DNA of 64,000 nucleotides, taken from positions 1 to 64,000 of the forward strand of contig NZ_KB902184.1 in NCBI RefSeq assembly GCF_000379425.1. Reading direction: 5' to 3'. This DNA is from Corynebacterium lubricantis DSM 45231. GTDB lineage: Bacteria > Actinomycetota > Actinomycetes > Mycobacteriales > Mycobacteriaceae. Numbering within the stretch: position 1 is the first letter of the stretch; every line of letters begins with the position of its first letter. Below the pieces are notes generated by a model that had not been told where the DNA came from, ran no database searches, and was given only the letters and a program-made list of their open reading frames with translations. Below, in pieces: positions 25,037 to 33,379 of the stretch. The position numbers were made by a program, and so were the translations under genes.

Positions 25037-25576
25037 ATGCATATTCGTAAGATTGCGGCCGGCACGGTTGCAATTGCCCTATCCGTCGGAGCTTTCTCAG
25101 CTCCACAGGCTCTCGCAGTAGAGCCTGGAAACGAACCTGTTACATCTGAAGAGTTGGAGCAAGGAGCTCAGGAAATCTCCTTCGAATCTTCTAAAGGCTC
25201 TTACATCACCCCAGGCGAAACCATCACCCTGACCGCTGACACTGTTGGCGAGGGGATCCAGATCAGAAATGCATACGTCGAGACCGCAGCTGGTGAAACC
25301 AGCGTCAAGTGGAAAGTGGCTCGCTCCGTGAATGACGAAGGCCTGCCAGTGCTGACTATTACAGCACCAGATGCTCCAGAGAACCAGTCTGGTGCTATTC
25401 AGGAATACGGCGAGTACAAGGTACACATTCGGACATCGAACTGGAATAGCTACCTCTTCGAGATCAACTTTGCTGCCGAGCACCCTGCTGAGACTCCTGA
25501 GTTTTCTAGCTCTGAGCTGTCAAGCCAGTTCAACCTCCCTGATTTCAGCGAGCTTTTCGGACTCTCGAGCCGCTAA
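25037..25576 (+). CDS. Secreted protein of unknown function
   Basis: 179 residues with AGGAGC ahead of the ATG. A Sec signal peptide is clear: MHIRKIAAGTVAIALSVGAFSAP with cleavage after AQALA (about residue 27). The mature part is acidic and looks like an Ig-like beta sandwich (SYITPGETITLTADTV, RNAYVETAAGETSVKWKV, VLTITAPDAP, EYGEYKVHIRT), ending in a serine/phenylalanine-rich tail. No cysteines and no LPxTG anchor. It is convergent with eno and lies between the two copies of the eno 3' end, so it may have arrived with that duplication. I do not recognise a family. Confidence 0.75.
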   Translation: MHIRKIAAGTVAIALSVGAFSAPQALAVEPGNEPVTSEELEQGAQEISFESSKGSYITPGETITLTADTVGEGIQIRNAYVETAAGETSVKWKVARSVNDEGLPVLTITAPDAPENQSGAIQEYGEYKVHIRTSNWNSYLFEINFAAEHPAETPEFSSSELSSQFNLPDFSELFGLSSR

Positions 25577-25590
25577 GTCTCAAGAAAACG

Positions 25591-25628
25591 CCAACAAAAA
25601 ATGCCTAGCCCGGATTCGGGCTAGGCAT
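25591..25628 (-). terminator. Rho-independent terminator of eno
   Basis: Twelve-pair stem ATGCCTAGCCCG/CGGGCTAGGCAT with a four-base loop, followed on the minus strand by a T tract. The same hairpin is present in the duplicate at 24544-24571. It may also stop the convergent secreted-protein gene. Confidence 0.9.
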
Positions 25629-25643
25629 TCGTCGTAAAGTTTT

Positions 25644-26942
<1,299 letters not shown>

Positions 26943-27045
26943 CTAGAAAAGTAAAAGCTTTGTCCTCGTCCCATTGTTCCAGAAGTTTGTGGTGCGCGGG
27001 CGGTTCAACCCCAAAAGTTAAGTAGATTACGTCACTGAGTGAAAA

Positions 27046-27855
27046 CTAACGCACGGCCGGCTGCGCGATGGCGTATGCTGCGGCAGCATCGCGCACCTTG
27101 AGCACGTAATCGTTGGACTGGTTATAGGACAAAATGGCCTGCTGCCAGCCTTCTGGCGTGGAGAGATCGCGGTCATCGGCACACAGCAGATTTGCTGCGG
27201 CGAGTGCTGCGTCATCAATCTGCTGCGGGTCGGCCTGGCCACTGCCGTCGGCGTCGCGCCCATATTTCGCCCACGACTGTGGGATAAATTGCATTGGGCC
27301 GACGGCACGGTCATACGTTGTGTCGCCGTCGTATTTTCCACCGTCGGTGTCTGTGATTTCGGCGAAGCCTGGGGAGCCGTCGAGGGCAGGGCCAACGATG
27401 GGCGGAGTGGCGAAACCATTCTCGTCGAGGTGGCCCTGATTTAAGGCGTTGCCGGAGTATTTGCCGTGGCGGGTTTCTACCCAACCGATACCTGCGAGCG
27501 TGTTCCACTTCAGGTTGCACTGCGGCCAGGCATCGCGAGCGATCAGCTCGGCGTTGCCGTAGGCGCGGACGGCCTGCGGGTCGACATTAATACTGTCGGC
27601 GATTGGCGCGGCCCACTCTTCGAGATTGTCTGCAGTACGCCCCGGGCCATGCACGTCGATGAGATGTGGCGGAGCGCCCGCGGCCGGCGGAATATTATCC
27701 GGCACGGGGCGGTAAGACTTAGCGGACTTCACTGGGTCGAATGCGCTGAGCAGCCAGCCAACCAGCGCTACCACCATCACGATTGCGAGCACGACGGCGG
27801 CGATGGCTGCACATCCGCAGCCCGCCCTCTTTTGCCCCCGTGTTGGTGAAGTCAT
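27046..27855 (-). CDS. MltB-like lytic transglycosylase, membrane-anchored
   Basis: 269 residues from ATG 27855; ATG 27867 is an alternative and neither has a strong ribosome site. A short basic N-terminus is followed by a membrane helix (CAAIAAVVLAIVMVVALVGWLLSA) serving as anchor or uncleaved signal. The catalytic domain of the SLT_2/MltB type has LAGIGWVETRHG (catalytic Glu in VETRHG), AVGPMQFIPQSWAKYG and DDAALAAANLLCAD, ending with ILSYNQSNDYVLKV. It cleaves peptidoglycan glycan strands outside the membrane. In corynebacteria such a gene commonly lies just upstream of eno. Confidence 0.88.
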   Translation of the reverse strand: MTSPTRGQKRAGCGCAAIAAVVLAIVMVVALVGWLLSAFDPVKSAKSYRPVPDNIPPAAGAPPHLIDVHGPGRTADNLEEWAAPIADSINVDPQAVRAYGNAELIARDAWPQCNLKWNTLAGIGWVETRHGKYSGNALNQGHLDENGFATPPIVGPALDGSPGFAEITDTDGGKYDGDTTYDRAVGPMQFIPQSWAKYGRDADGSGQADPQQIDDAALAAANLLCADDRDLSTPEGWQQAILSYNQSNDYVLKVRDAAAAYAIAQPAVR

Positions 27856-28072
27856 GAGGGTCGACATTACCCGGTTGGGTAAGAGAACAACGAACCACAA
27901 TCACTGACGAAGCGCGATTCACATTTGCTTCACAGAGAAAATTCGAGGGCGCGCCAACGTCACAGTTAAATAACAATGTTCACTTGGAAAACTTTAATCA
28001 CACACGCAACAGCTATGGTCAGTGTTTGTTGTTTCCCATGTGTCACAAACCCATTTTTGAGAGGACTCTCCC

Positions 28073-28504
28073 ATGGCAAAAATCGCACGCATCGGCGCAG
28101 CAATCGCCGCAACCGCTTTGACCGTCGGCCTTGCAGCTCCAGCAGCGCAGGCACAAACTGGCATTCTTGACCTGGTCAAGATTGTTAATGGAGGCGTAGA
28201 CAAGGTCAGCTGCAAGGATCTTGGCACCGCTCTGCGCACTACCAAGCTCGTCGATGGCGACACTACCCGCAGCGAACTCGTAGCTAACCTGAACAAGGCA
28301 ATTGGCGGCGACTCCACGCTGAAGCTGGTTACCGCATCGACCATCAACAAGGTCGGCGACCGCGCGCTCGAGTGCAAGATTGTTAAGGCCGACCAGCTCA
28401 CCCCAGTCGAGCAGGCTATCGAGTTCTCCTCGCAGCTCTCCGCAGAGGCCGGCCTGCCCGAGGTACGTAACCTGCTTCCTGCCCTGCCAGCGCTCGCGTT
28501 CTAG
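28073..28504 (+). CDS. Small secreted protein of unknown function
   Basis: 143 residues; GAGAGGA lies nine bases before the ATG. Signal peptide MAKIARIGAAIAATALTVGLAAPAAQA with an AQA cleavage site at about residue 27. The mature part is about 115 residues with two cysteines (SCKDLG and LECKIV) that could pair, and a hydrophobic tail (LLPALPALAF). The stop codon overlaps that of the convergent mazG gene as CTAG. Similar small exported proteins occur in corynebacteria, but I know no function. An upstream AT-rich stretch (27961-28040) probably holds the promoter. Confidence 0.75.
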   Translation: MAKIARIGAAIAATALTVGLAAPAAQAQTGILDLVKIVNGGVDKVSCKDLGTALRTTKLVDGDTTRSELVANLNKAIGGDSTLKLVTASTINKVGDRALECKIVKADQLTPVEQAIEFSSQLSAEAGLPEVRNLLPALPALAF

Positions 28505-29142
28505 TTTTTCTTCTGGTCTTCCTTCGAAGACTTCCGCTCCCGCGCTTTCCCTTCCTGCCACAGGCGGTCCTGCTCCTTTTCGGACACGATGCCAGTGGAA
28601 CCGTCAAACAGGTAGGGGGCGCGGGATTTCATTTTCTCGGTGAAGCTGGCCGCGACGTCCTGAAAGTCGAAGGCGCCTCGTCGTGAAGCGATCTCTGCAT
28701 GGAATAACACCTGCAGCAACACATCGCCGAGCTCCTTCTTTAAGGTCTCGTCGCTCGCACCAGTTCGCACGGCATCGGCGAACTCGCGGGCCTCCTCCTC
28801 GAGGTAGGGCAAGAGCGACTCGTGGGTCTGGCCGATCTCCCATGCGCCACGATTGCGGGAGTTGTGCATGGTGTCCACGGCTTCCTGGACCTTGTCATCC
28901 AGGCTGGGGACTGTGTAGACCGACTCGCCACGCGCGATGCGACGACGGGCCTCATCAGAGTTCGGGTCGGTGGTGAGCAATGTACCCCACCCCGTCAACG
29001 ACTCGCTCGTGGGCAAATCGGACAGGGACCAACGAACAGAGACGGGCACTTCGCCCGTCACGGAAATCGGCGACTCCAAACGCGACACGGCACCCATGGG
29101 AATCATGTCGGGCCACCGTGGATCAAGAACTACTACAGCCAT
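28501..29142 (-). CDS. mazG: MazG nucleoside triphosphate pyrophosphohydrolase
   Basis: 213 residues from ATG 29142 (MAVVVLDPRWP...); two ATGs slightly upstream are less like the family. Residues about 100-190 carry the MazG metal site: LLPYLEEEAREFADAV followed by LKKELGDVLLQVLFHAEIA (the EExxE and ExxD motifs). The N-terminal 90 residues (VSRLESPISVTGEVPVSVRWSL) are the actinobacterial extension. It hydrolyses non-canonical NTPs to NMP and pyrophosphate, a housecleaning activity. The charged C-terminal tail is lysine-rich. It lies 33 bases after the dnaG stop on the same strand. Confidence 0.92.
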   Translation of the reverse strand: MAVVVLDPRWPDMIPMGAVSRLESPISVTGEVPVSVRWSLSDLPTSESLTGWGTLLTTDPNSDEARRRIARGESVYTVPSLDDKVQEAVDTMHNSRNRGAWEIGQTHESLLPYLEEEAREFADAVRTGASDETLKKELGDVLLQVLFHAEIASRRGAFDFQDVAASFTEKMKSRAPYLFDGSTGIVSEKEQDRLWQEGKARERKSSKEDQKKN

Positions 29143-29175
29143 GCAACACATCATAGACGGCTGACACGACTGCTT

Positions 29176-31071
29176 TTAGTTCCCCCGAAACGCGCGGTCG
29201 TTGAGCTCGCGACGAGCCTGCTCAAGGGCCACTAGGTCAGAGAACAGCGAGTTGTAGGCTACCTCGTCATCCGAGGGGCGCATGCGCTGGAGCTGGGATT
29301 TCAGCTGCGCGATCTGATCCCCTACCCGAGTTTCCTGCAGGCGGGAAAGCACCGAATCCGCATAGGCGCTGATGTCGTCGGCGTGGATGGGCTCGACGGC
29401 GAGCTCGGAGACAAAGTTGCGCCCGGCGAGGTCGAGCATCTCCCCTGCCACCGCGGCGAGCCAGTCCACGCCTTCCTGCGCACGGGCGGTGCCACCGGCC
29501 TTCGCAATCGCCTCGCGCACCTGACGGTAGGCCGGGTTAGTAAAGGCGTCCGGGTTAATCCCGTCGAAATACGTGCCCGCCTGCTCCGGGAATTGCAGGG
29601 CCACCTTGATGGATTCGCGCTGTGGCCACAGCACCGGATTGAGTGAGTCCGGCGGGGTCAGCGAAGGCTGCGCCGTGGATACCGGCTGGTTATTAACCGG
29701 CTGACGCGAGAGCAGCCGTTCCTTCTTCTTGGTGGGATGCTTGGCCTCGTTGCGCACCTGGGTGAGCACCTCATTGGGGTCGGGCCAGCCCACCCAGCCC
29801 GCCAGCAGGCGTGCGTATTCGGTCTGCAGAGACTTATCGCGAATCTGCGCCACAATCGGCACCGTGCGGCGCAGGGCCTGCAGGCGTGACTCGGCGGTGT
29901 CCAGGCTGTAATCCTTTAAGATCGACTGAATCACGAACTCGAACATGGGGATCCGGCTGGCCACTAGGTCGCGCAGGGCCGAATCCCCTTTGGCCAGGCG
30001 CAGGTCGCAGGGATCCATCCCGTCGGGGGCCACAGCAACGAAGGACTGGCCGGTAAACTTCTGATCTCCTTCGAAGGCGCGCAGGGCCGCCTTTTGTCCG
30101 GCCTCGTCGCCGTCGAAGGTGTAAATCAACTCTCCGCGGAAGTAATCGTCGTCAAGCATGATGCGCCGCAGGATGGACAAATGCTCCGAGCCGAATGCCG
30201 TGCCCGAGGAGGCAACCGCGGTTTTCACACCGGCGGCGTGCATGGCCATCACGTCGGTGTAGCCTTCCACCACCACGGCCTGGTGGCCCGTGGCGATGTG
30301 CTTTTTAGCCAGGTCCACGCCGAAGAGCACCTTGGACTTCGAATACAGCATCGTGTCCGAGGTGTTCATGTACTTGCCCATGTTGTCATCGTCGAAAAGC
30401 TTGCGGGCGCCGAAGCCAATGACGTTGCCGGAGAGATCCTTAATCGGCCACAGCAGGCGGCGGTGGAACTTATCAATCGGGCCGCGCCTGCCCATGGTGG
30501 ATATACCGGCCGCCTCCAGCTCCTTAAAGTCGAAGCCCTTGCGCAGCAGGTGCTTTGTGGTGGTGTCCCAGCCGCCCGGCGCGTAACCGCACTCGAACTC
30601 ATAGATGATCTCCTGGCCGAAGCCGCGGTTGAGCAGGAAATCGCGCGCGGGCGCCGCTTCAGGGGTTTCTAGTTGTTCGCGGTAGAACTCGTGGGCCGCT
30701 TTGTTGGCGGCGATGAGGCGGGCGCGGGTACCGGGTTTAACATCGCGCGCGCCGGTGGATCCGCCCTGGTAGTTGATGTGGTAGCCGATGGTTTCGGCGA
30801 CCGACTCCACTGCCTCGGGGAAGGTCAGGTGTTCCATTTCCATGAGGAAGGAAAACACGTCGCCGCCCTTGCCCGTGGAGAAGCAGTGGTAGTAGCCGCG
30901 CGCGGGGCGCACGTGGAAGGACGGTGTCTTCTCGTCCTTGAATGGGCTGAGTCCCTTCATCGAATCGTGCCCGGCGGGTTTGAGTTGGACGTACTCGCCG
31001 ACGATTTCTTCGATGTGAGCGCGCTCGCGGATTGCCTGTACGTCGGAATCCGGAATTCTGCCCTTTGCCAT
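29176..31071 (-). CDS. dnaG: DNA primase
   Basis: 631 residues. An N-terminal CHC2-type domain (1-100), a TOPRIM catalytic core (about 260-345: VVVEGYTDVMAMHAAGV and LIYTFDGDEAGQKAALRA) and a C-terminal helicase-interacting region (about 490-625). It synthesises RNA primers for replication. In the zinc-ribbon region the usual CPFH...CFGC ligands read SPFK (42-45) and CFST (63-66), so three of the four ligands are absent while the surrounding fold signature (DEKTPSFHVRP, GKGGDVFSFLM) is kept. I believe this loss is shared by other corynebacteria. Confidence 0.97.
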   Translation of the reverse strand: MAKGRIPDSDVQAIRERAHIEEIVGEYVQLKPAGHDSMKGLSPFKDEKTPSFHVRPARGYYHCFSTGKGGDVFSFLMEMEHLTFPEAVESVAETIGYHINYQGGSTGARDVKPGTRARLIAANKAAHEFYREQLETPEAAPARDFLLNRGFGQEIIYEFECGYAPGGWDTTTKHLLRKGFDFKELEAAGISTMGRRGPIDKFHRRLLWPIKDLSGNVIGFGARKLFDDDNMGKYMNTSDTMLYSKSKVLFGVDLAKKHIATGHQAVVVEGYTDVMAMHAAGVKTAVASSGTAFGSEHLSILRRIMLDDDYFRGELIYTFDGDEAGQKAALRAFEGDQKFTGQSFVAVAPDGMDPCDLRLAKGDSALRDLVASRIPMFEFVIQSILKDYSLDTAESRLQALRRTVPIVAQIRDKSLQTEYARLLAGWVGWPDPNEVLTQVRNEAKHPTKKKERLLSRQPVNNQPVSTAQPSLTPPDSLNPVLWPQRESIKVALQFPEQAGTYFDGINPDAFTNPAYRQVREAIAKAGGTARAQEGVDWLAAVAGEMLDLAGRNFVSELAVEPIHADDISAYADSVLSRLQETRVGDQIAQLKSQLQRMRPSDDEVAYNSLFSDLVALEQARRELNDRAFRGN

Positions 31072-31258
31072 ATCGGCAATACTACCGCGCGGGTCAAATT
31101 ACTAATGTGCCCAAAATCACTTCTGGCGATTAATGCATCATGGGCTGGTCATAGCGACGCATTCCGGCAGGGCACAAGATGAGCCTGCAAGTAATCCCAT
31201 TTCTTGCATTGCATCGGCAATGCGGGAAGTTTTTGCCGGTCATGTCACAATGTGGGCC

Positions 31259-31723
31259 ATGGCTGAGCAGTCTTCCCCGGGCAAGAAATCAAAGAAATCT
31301 GTGCCCGCAATCATCGCGGGCGTCGCCCTTGTTGCTATCGCCGGATTCTTTGGCATCGACCTCGCCGGTGACTCGTCGAGCTCCTCGAGTGCTACGCAAT
31401 CGTCGTCAAGCGCCCCTAGTGCTCCAAGCGATGAATGCGCGCTTGCCACCCTGCCTGCCGAGGCCCACGACACGCTCGACGATATCTCTACCGGCGGCCC
31501 CTTCGACTACCCCGACAACGACGGGACCCGCTTCGGCAACTACGAGGGCAACCTGCCCGACGAGCCTTCCGGCTACTACCGCGAATACACGGTGGAAACC
31601 CCCGGCCTGAACCACCGCGGCGCGAAGCGCATTGTCACCGGCGGCGGCAGCGAAACCGATCCTGAGGTGGTCTTCTACACCGACGACCACTACGAAACCT
31701 TCTGCGAGGTGCCAGATGCATAA
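31259..31723 (+). CDS. Secreted/anchored guanyl-specific ribonuclease (barnase/RNase Sa type)
   Basis: 154 residues from ATG 31259 (ATG 31250 is an alternative). A lysine-rich N-terminus, a hydrophobic helix (VPAIIAGVALVAIAGFFGIDLA), a serine-rich linker (about 40-60), then a microbial ribonuclease fold. That fold has ALATLPAEAHDTLDDI, GGPFDYPDNDGTRFGNYEGNLP (catalytic Glu), GYYREYTVETPG (Glu and Arg), RGAKRIVTGG and VVFYTDDHYETF (catalytic His). This is the RNase Sa/barnase family cleaving RNA after G. Two cysteines (DECALAT and TFCEV) may form the RNase Sa type disulfide. The next gene overlaps it by eight bases and encodes a barstar-like inhibitor, so the pair is a ribonuclease with its cytoplasmic antidote. 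Confidence 0.88.
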   Translation: MAEQSSPGKKSKKSVPAIIAGVALVAIAGFFGIDLAGDSSSSSSATQSSSSAPSAPSDECALATLPAEAHDTLDDISTGGPFDYPDNDGTRFGNYEGNLPDEPSGYYREYTVETPGLNHRGAKRIVTGGGSETDPEVVFYTDDHYETFCEVPDA

Positions 31724-31979
31724 CCAACGGCACAATCGTGCTTTCAACCCAATCCTGCTCACGGGCGAGATCGATACCCTCCAGGACCTCTATACGGGCA
31801 TCGCCGACGTGGTTTACTCCACCGAGCGCCCGGCACCCACCAACCTCGATGGGCTCGCCGATATGTTGCGAGAGTCGCACGTGCGCAAGGTAATCACGTC
31901 GCATTGGTCGCTTGACGACGATGACTCGCGCAAAGTCGGCCAAGTGTTTAAAGACCTCGGCGTGCACTTGGTGCGCTAG
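31716..31979 (+). CDS. Barstar-type ribonuclease inhibitor
   Basis: 87 residues; the ATG lies inside the last codons of the ribonuclease gene (ATGCATAA), so translation is coupled. It has the barstar layout: a first strand (NPILLTGEIDTLQDLYTGIADVV), the acidic/aromatic inhibitory helix-loop region (APTNLDGLADMLRE, compare the NLDALWDCL segment of barstar), a strand (VRKVITSHWSLDDDD) and a final helix-strand ending LGVHLVR. It should bind and block the ribonuclease before export. The protein is cytoplasmic, with no signal peptide. Confidence 0.82.
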   Translation: MHNQRHNRAFNPILLTGEIDTLQDLYTGIADVVYSTERPAPTNLDGLADMLRESHVRKVITSHWSLDDDDSRKVGQVFKDLGVHLVR

Positions 31980-31999
31980 ATTCTGGGGAGTATGCTCCC

Positions 32000-33274
32000 C
32001 TAGCCCATAAAGAAACCAGACAATCCCGAGGCGCGCTTCGCGGTACGCTCGAGGCGCGACTCTGTCATCGAGGCGATCTGGTCGATGACCACGCGGGCGC
32101 GCTGCTGATTATTCTCCGCTTCCTCCCACCACTGGCGATAAATGGTGTCGAGTGTGCCCGGCGCGCCCTGGGTGATGTAATCGTGCACGCGATTAATGCG
32201 GTCGCGCTGGCGGTTCTGACGGCGAATGTGCGCGGGCATATCCATGACGTAGAGCACCGCGATGGTTTTCAGCAGGCGCACCTCTGCCTCCGCATCGGCT
32301 GGGATGACGAGCTGGCCGTGCATCCGGCCCAGCTGTGGTTGATTGGAGTTCAGCGTTGCTGTGGTGACTGCGCCAACATAGCGGCCGACGAGCTCACTGG
32401 TAAGTTTCTTCAGATTGGTCCAGCCGCGCAGTGTGTAGTCATAATCCGCGCCACCTTGAATGATCTGCAGGCCGCGGAGTCGGTCGGCGGCTTCGAGCAG
32501 TTCCTCGGCGGTGCCACCGAACGCGGCCGCACCCTTGTCCGCGAGGTTGGCCAGCTCGACCAGATCCCACAACACATTCAGGCTGATGCGCCCGGAGATG
32601 ATGCCGTCTTCCACGTCGTGCACGGAGTAGGCGATGTCGTCGGAAAAGTCCATCACCTGCGCTTCCATGGGAGGCCGATCATTTGTGTGGCCTTGGCGCA
32701 CCCAGGCGAGGATCTCCGCGTCCTCGTCGTAGGAGCTGTATTTGCTGTTTTTCGTGCCGTCCGGGTTTGTGGCCGTCCACGGGTACTTGCAGGCGGCATC
32801 GAGCGCGGCACGGGTGAGATTGAGACCAAAAGAGCGATCGTCATGAAGCACTTTCGGCTCGAGCTTGGTCAGGATGCGCAGGGTCTGGGCGTTGCCCTCG
32901 AAGCCGCCAGCACCCTCGGCTAAGGCGTTGAGGGCCGTTTCGCCGTTGTGTCCGTACGGCGGGTGACCGATGTCGTGGGTCAGCCCGGCCATGTCGCACA
33001 GGTCGGGATCGAGGCCTAGGCCTGCGCCGATGCCGCGGGCAATCTGGCCGACCTCCAGGGAGTGCGTCAGCCTTGTGCGTGGAGTATCACCGTCTTGCGG
33101 GCCGACCACCTGAGTCTTGTCAGCCAGCCTGCGCAGGGCCGCGCTGTGCAGCACGCGAGCGCGGTCGCGAGAGAAAACGCCCCGGTGATCGGACTCCGTA
33201 TTGTCGTACAGGGAACCCTTGGGACCTTCGGGCGCAAAGCGCTGCATATCAGCGGCTGAATATTCGTAGGCCAT
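32000..33274 (-). CDS. dgt: Deoxyguanosinetriphosphate triphosphohydrolase-like protein
   Basis: 424 residues from ATG 33274 (family N-terminus MAYEYSAADMQRF...). The open frame runs on upstream but that part does not look coding. HD-domain residues: RTRLTHSLEVGQIARGIG (His), LTHDIGHPPYGHNGE (HD pair) and the later AQVMDFSDDIAYSVHDVEDG (Asp). It removes triphosphate from dNTPs, giving the deoxynucleoside. The bacterial short family is about 420 aa. In corynebacteria it lies near dnaG, as here. It is divergent from the TPM-domain gene with about 105 bases between the starts. Confidence 0.95.
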   Translation of the reverse strand: MAYEYSAADMQRFAPEGPKGSLYDNTESDHRGVFSRDRARVLHSAALRRLADKTQVVGPQDGDTPRTRLTHSLEVGQIARGIGAGLGLDPDLCDMAGLTHDIGHPPYGHNGETALNALAEGAGGFEGNAQTLRILTKLEPKVLHDDRSFGLNLTRAALDAACKYPWTATNPDGTKNSKYSSYDEDAEILAWVRQGHTNDRPPMEAQVMDFSDDIAYSVHDVEDGIISGRISLNVLWDLVELANLADKGAAAFGGTAEELLEAADRLRGLQIIQGGADYDYTLRGWTNLKKLTSELVGRYVGAVTTATLNSNQPQLGRMHGQLVIPADAEAEVRLLKTIAVLYVMDMPAHIRRQNRQRDRINRVHDYITQGAPGTLDTIYRQWWEEAENNQQRARVVIDQIASMTESRLERTAKRASGLSGFFMG

Positions 33275-33379
33275 AACAATTTTTAGCCTACTTCGTTCGT
33301 GCGCAAATACCTGGCGGACACAGCATGCTATTCCTTCACTTTCAGGCACTATTGCCCAAGTCCCGGTAAGTTGTACACC

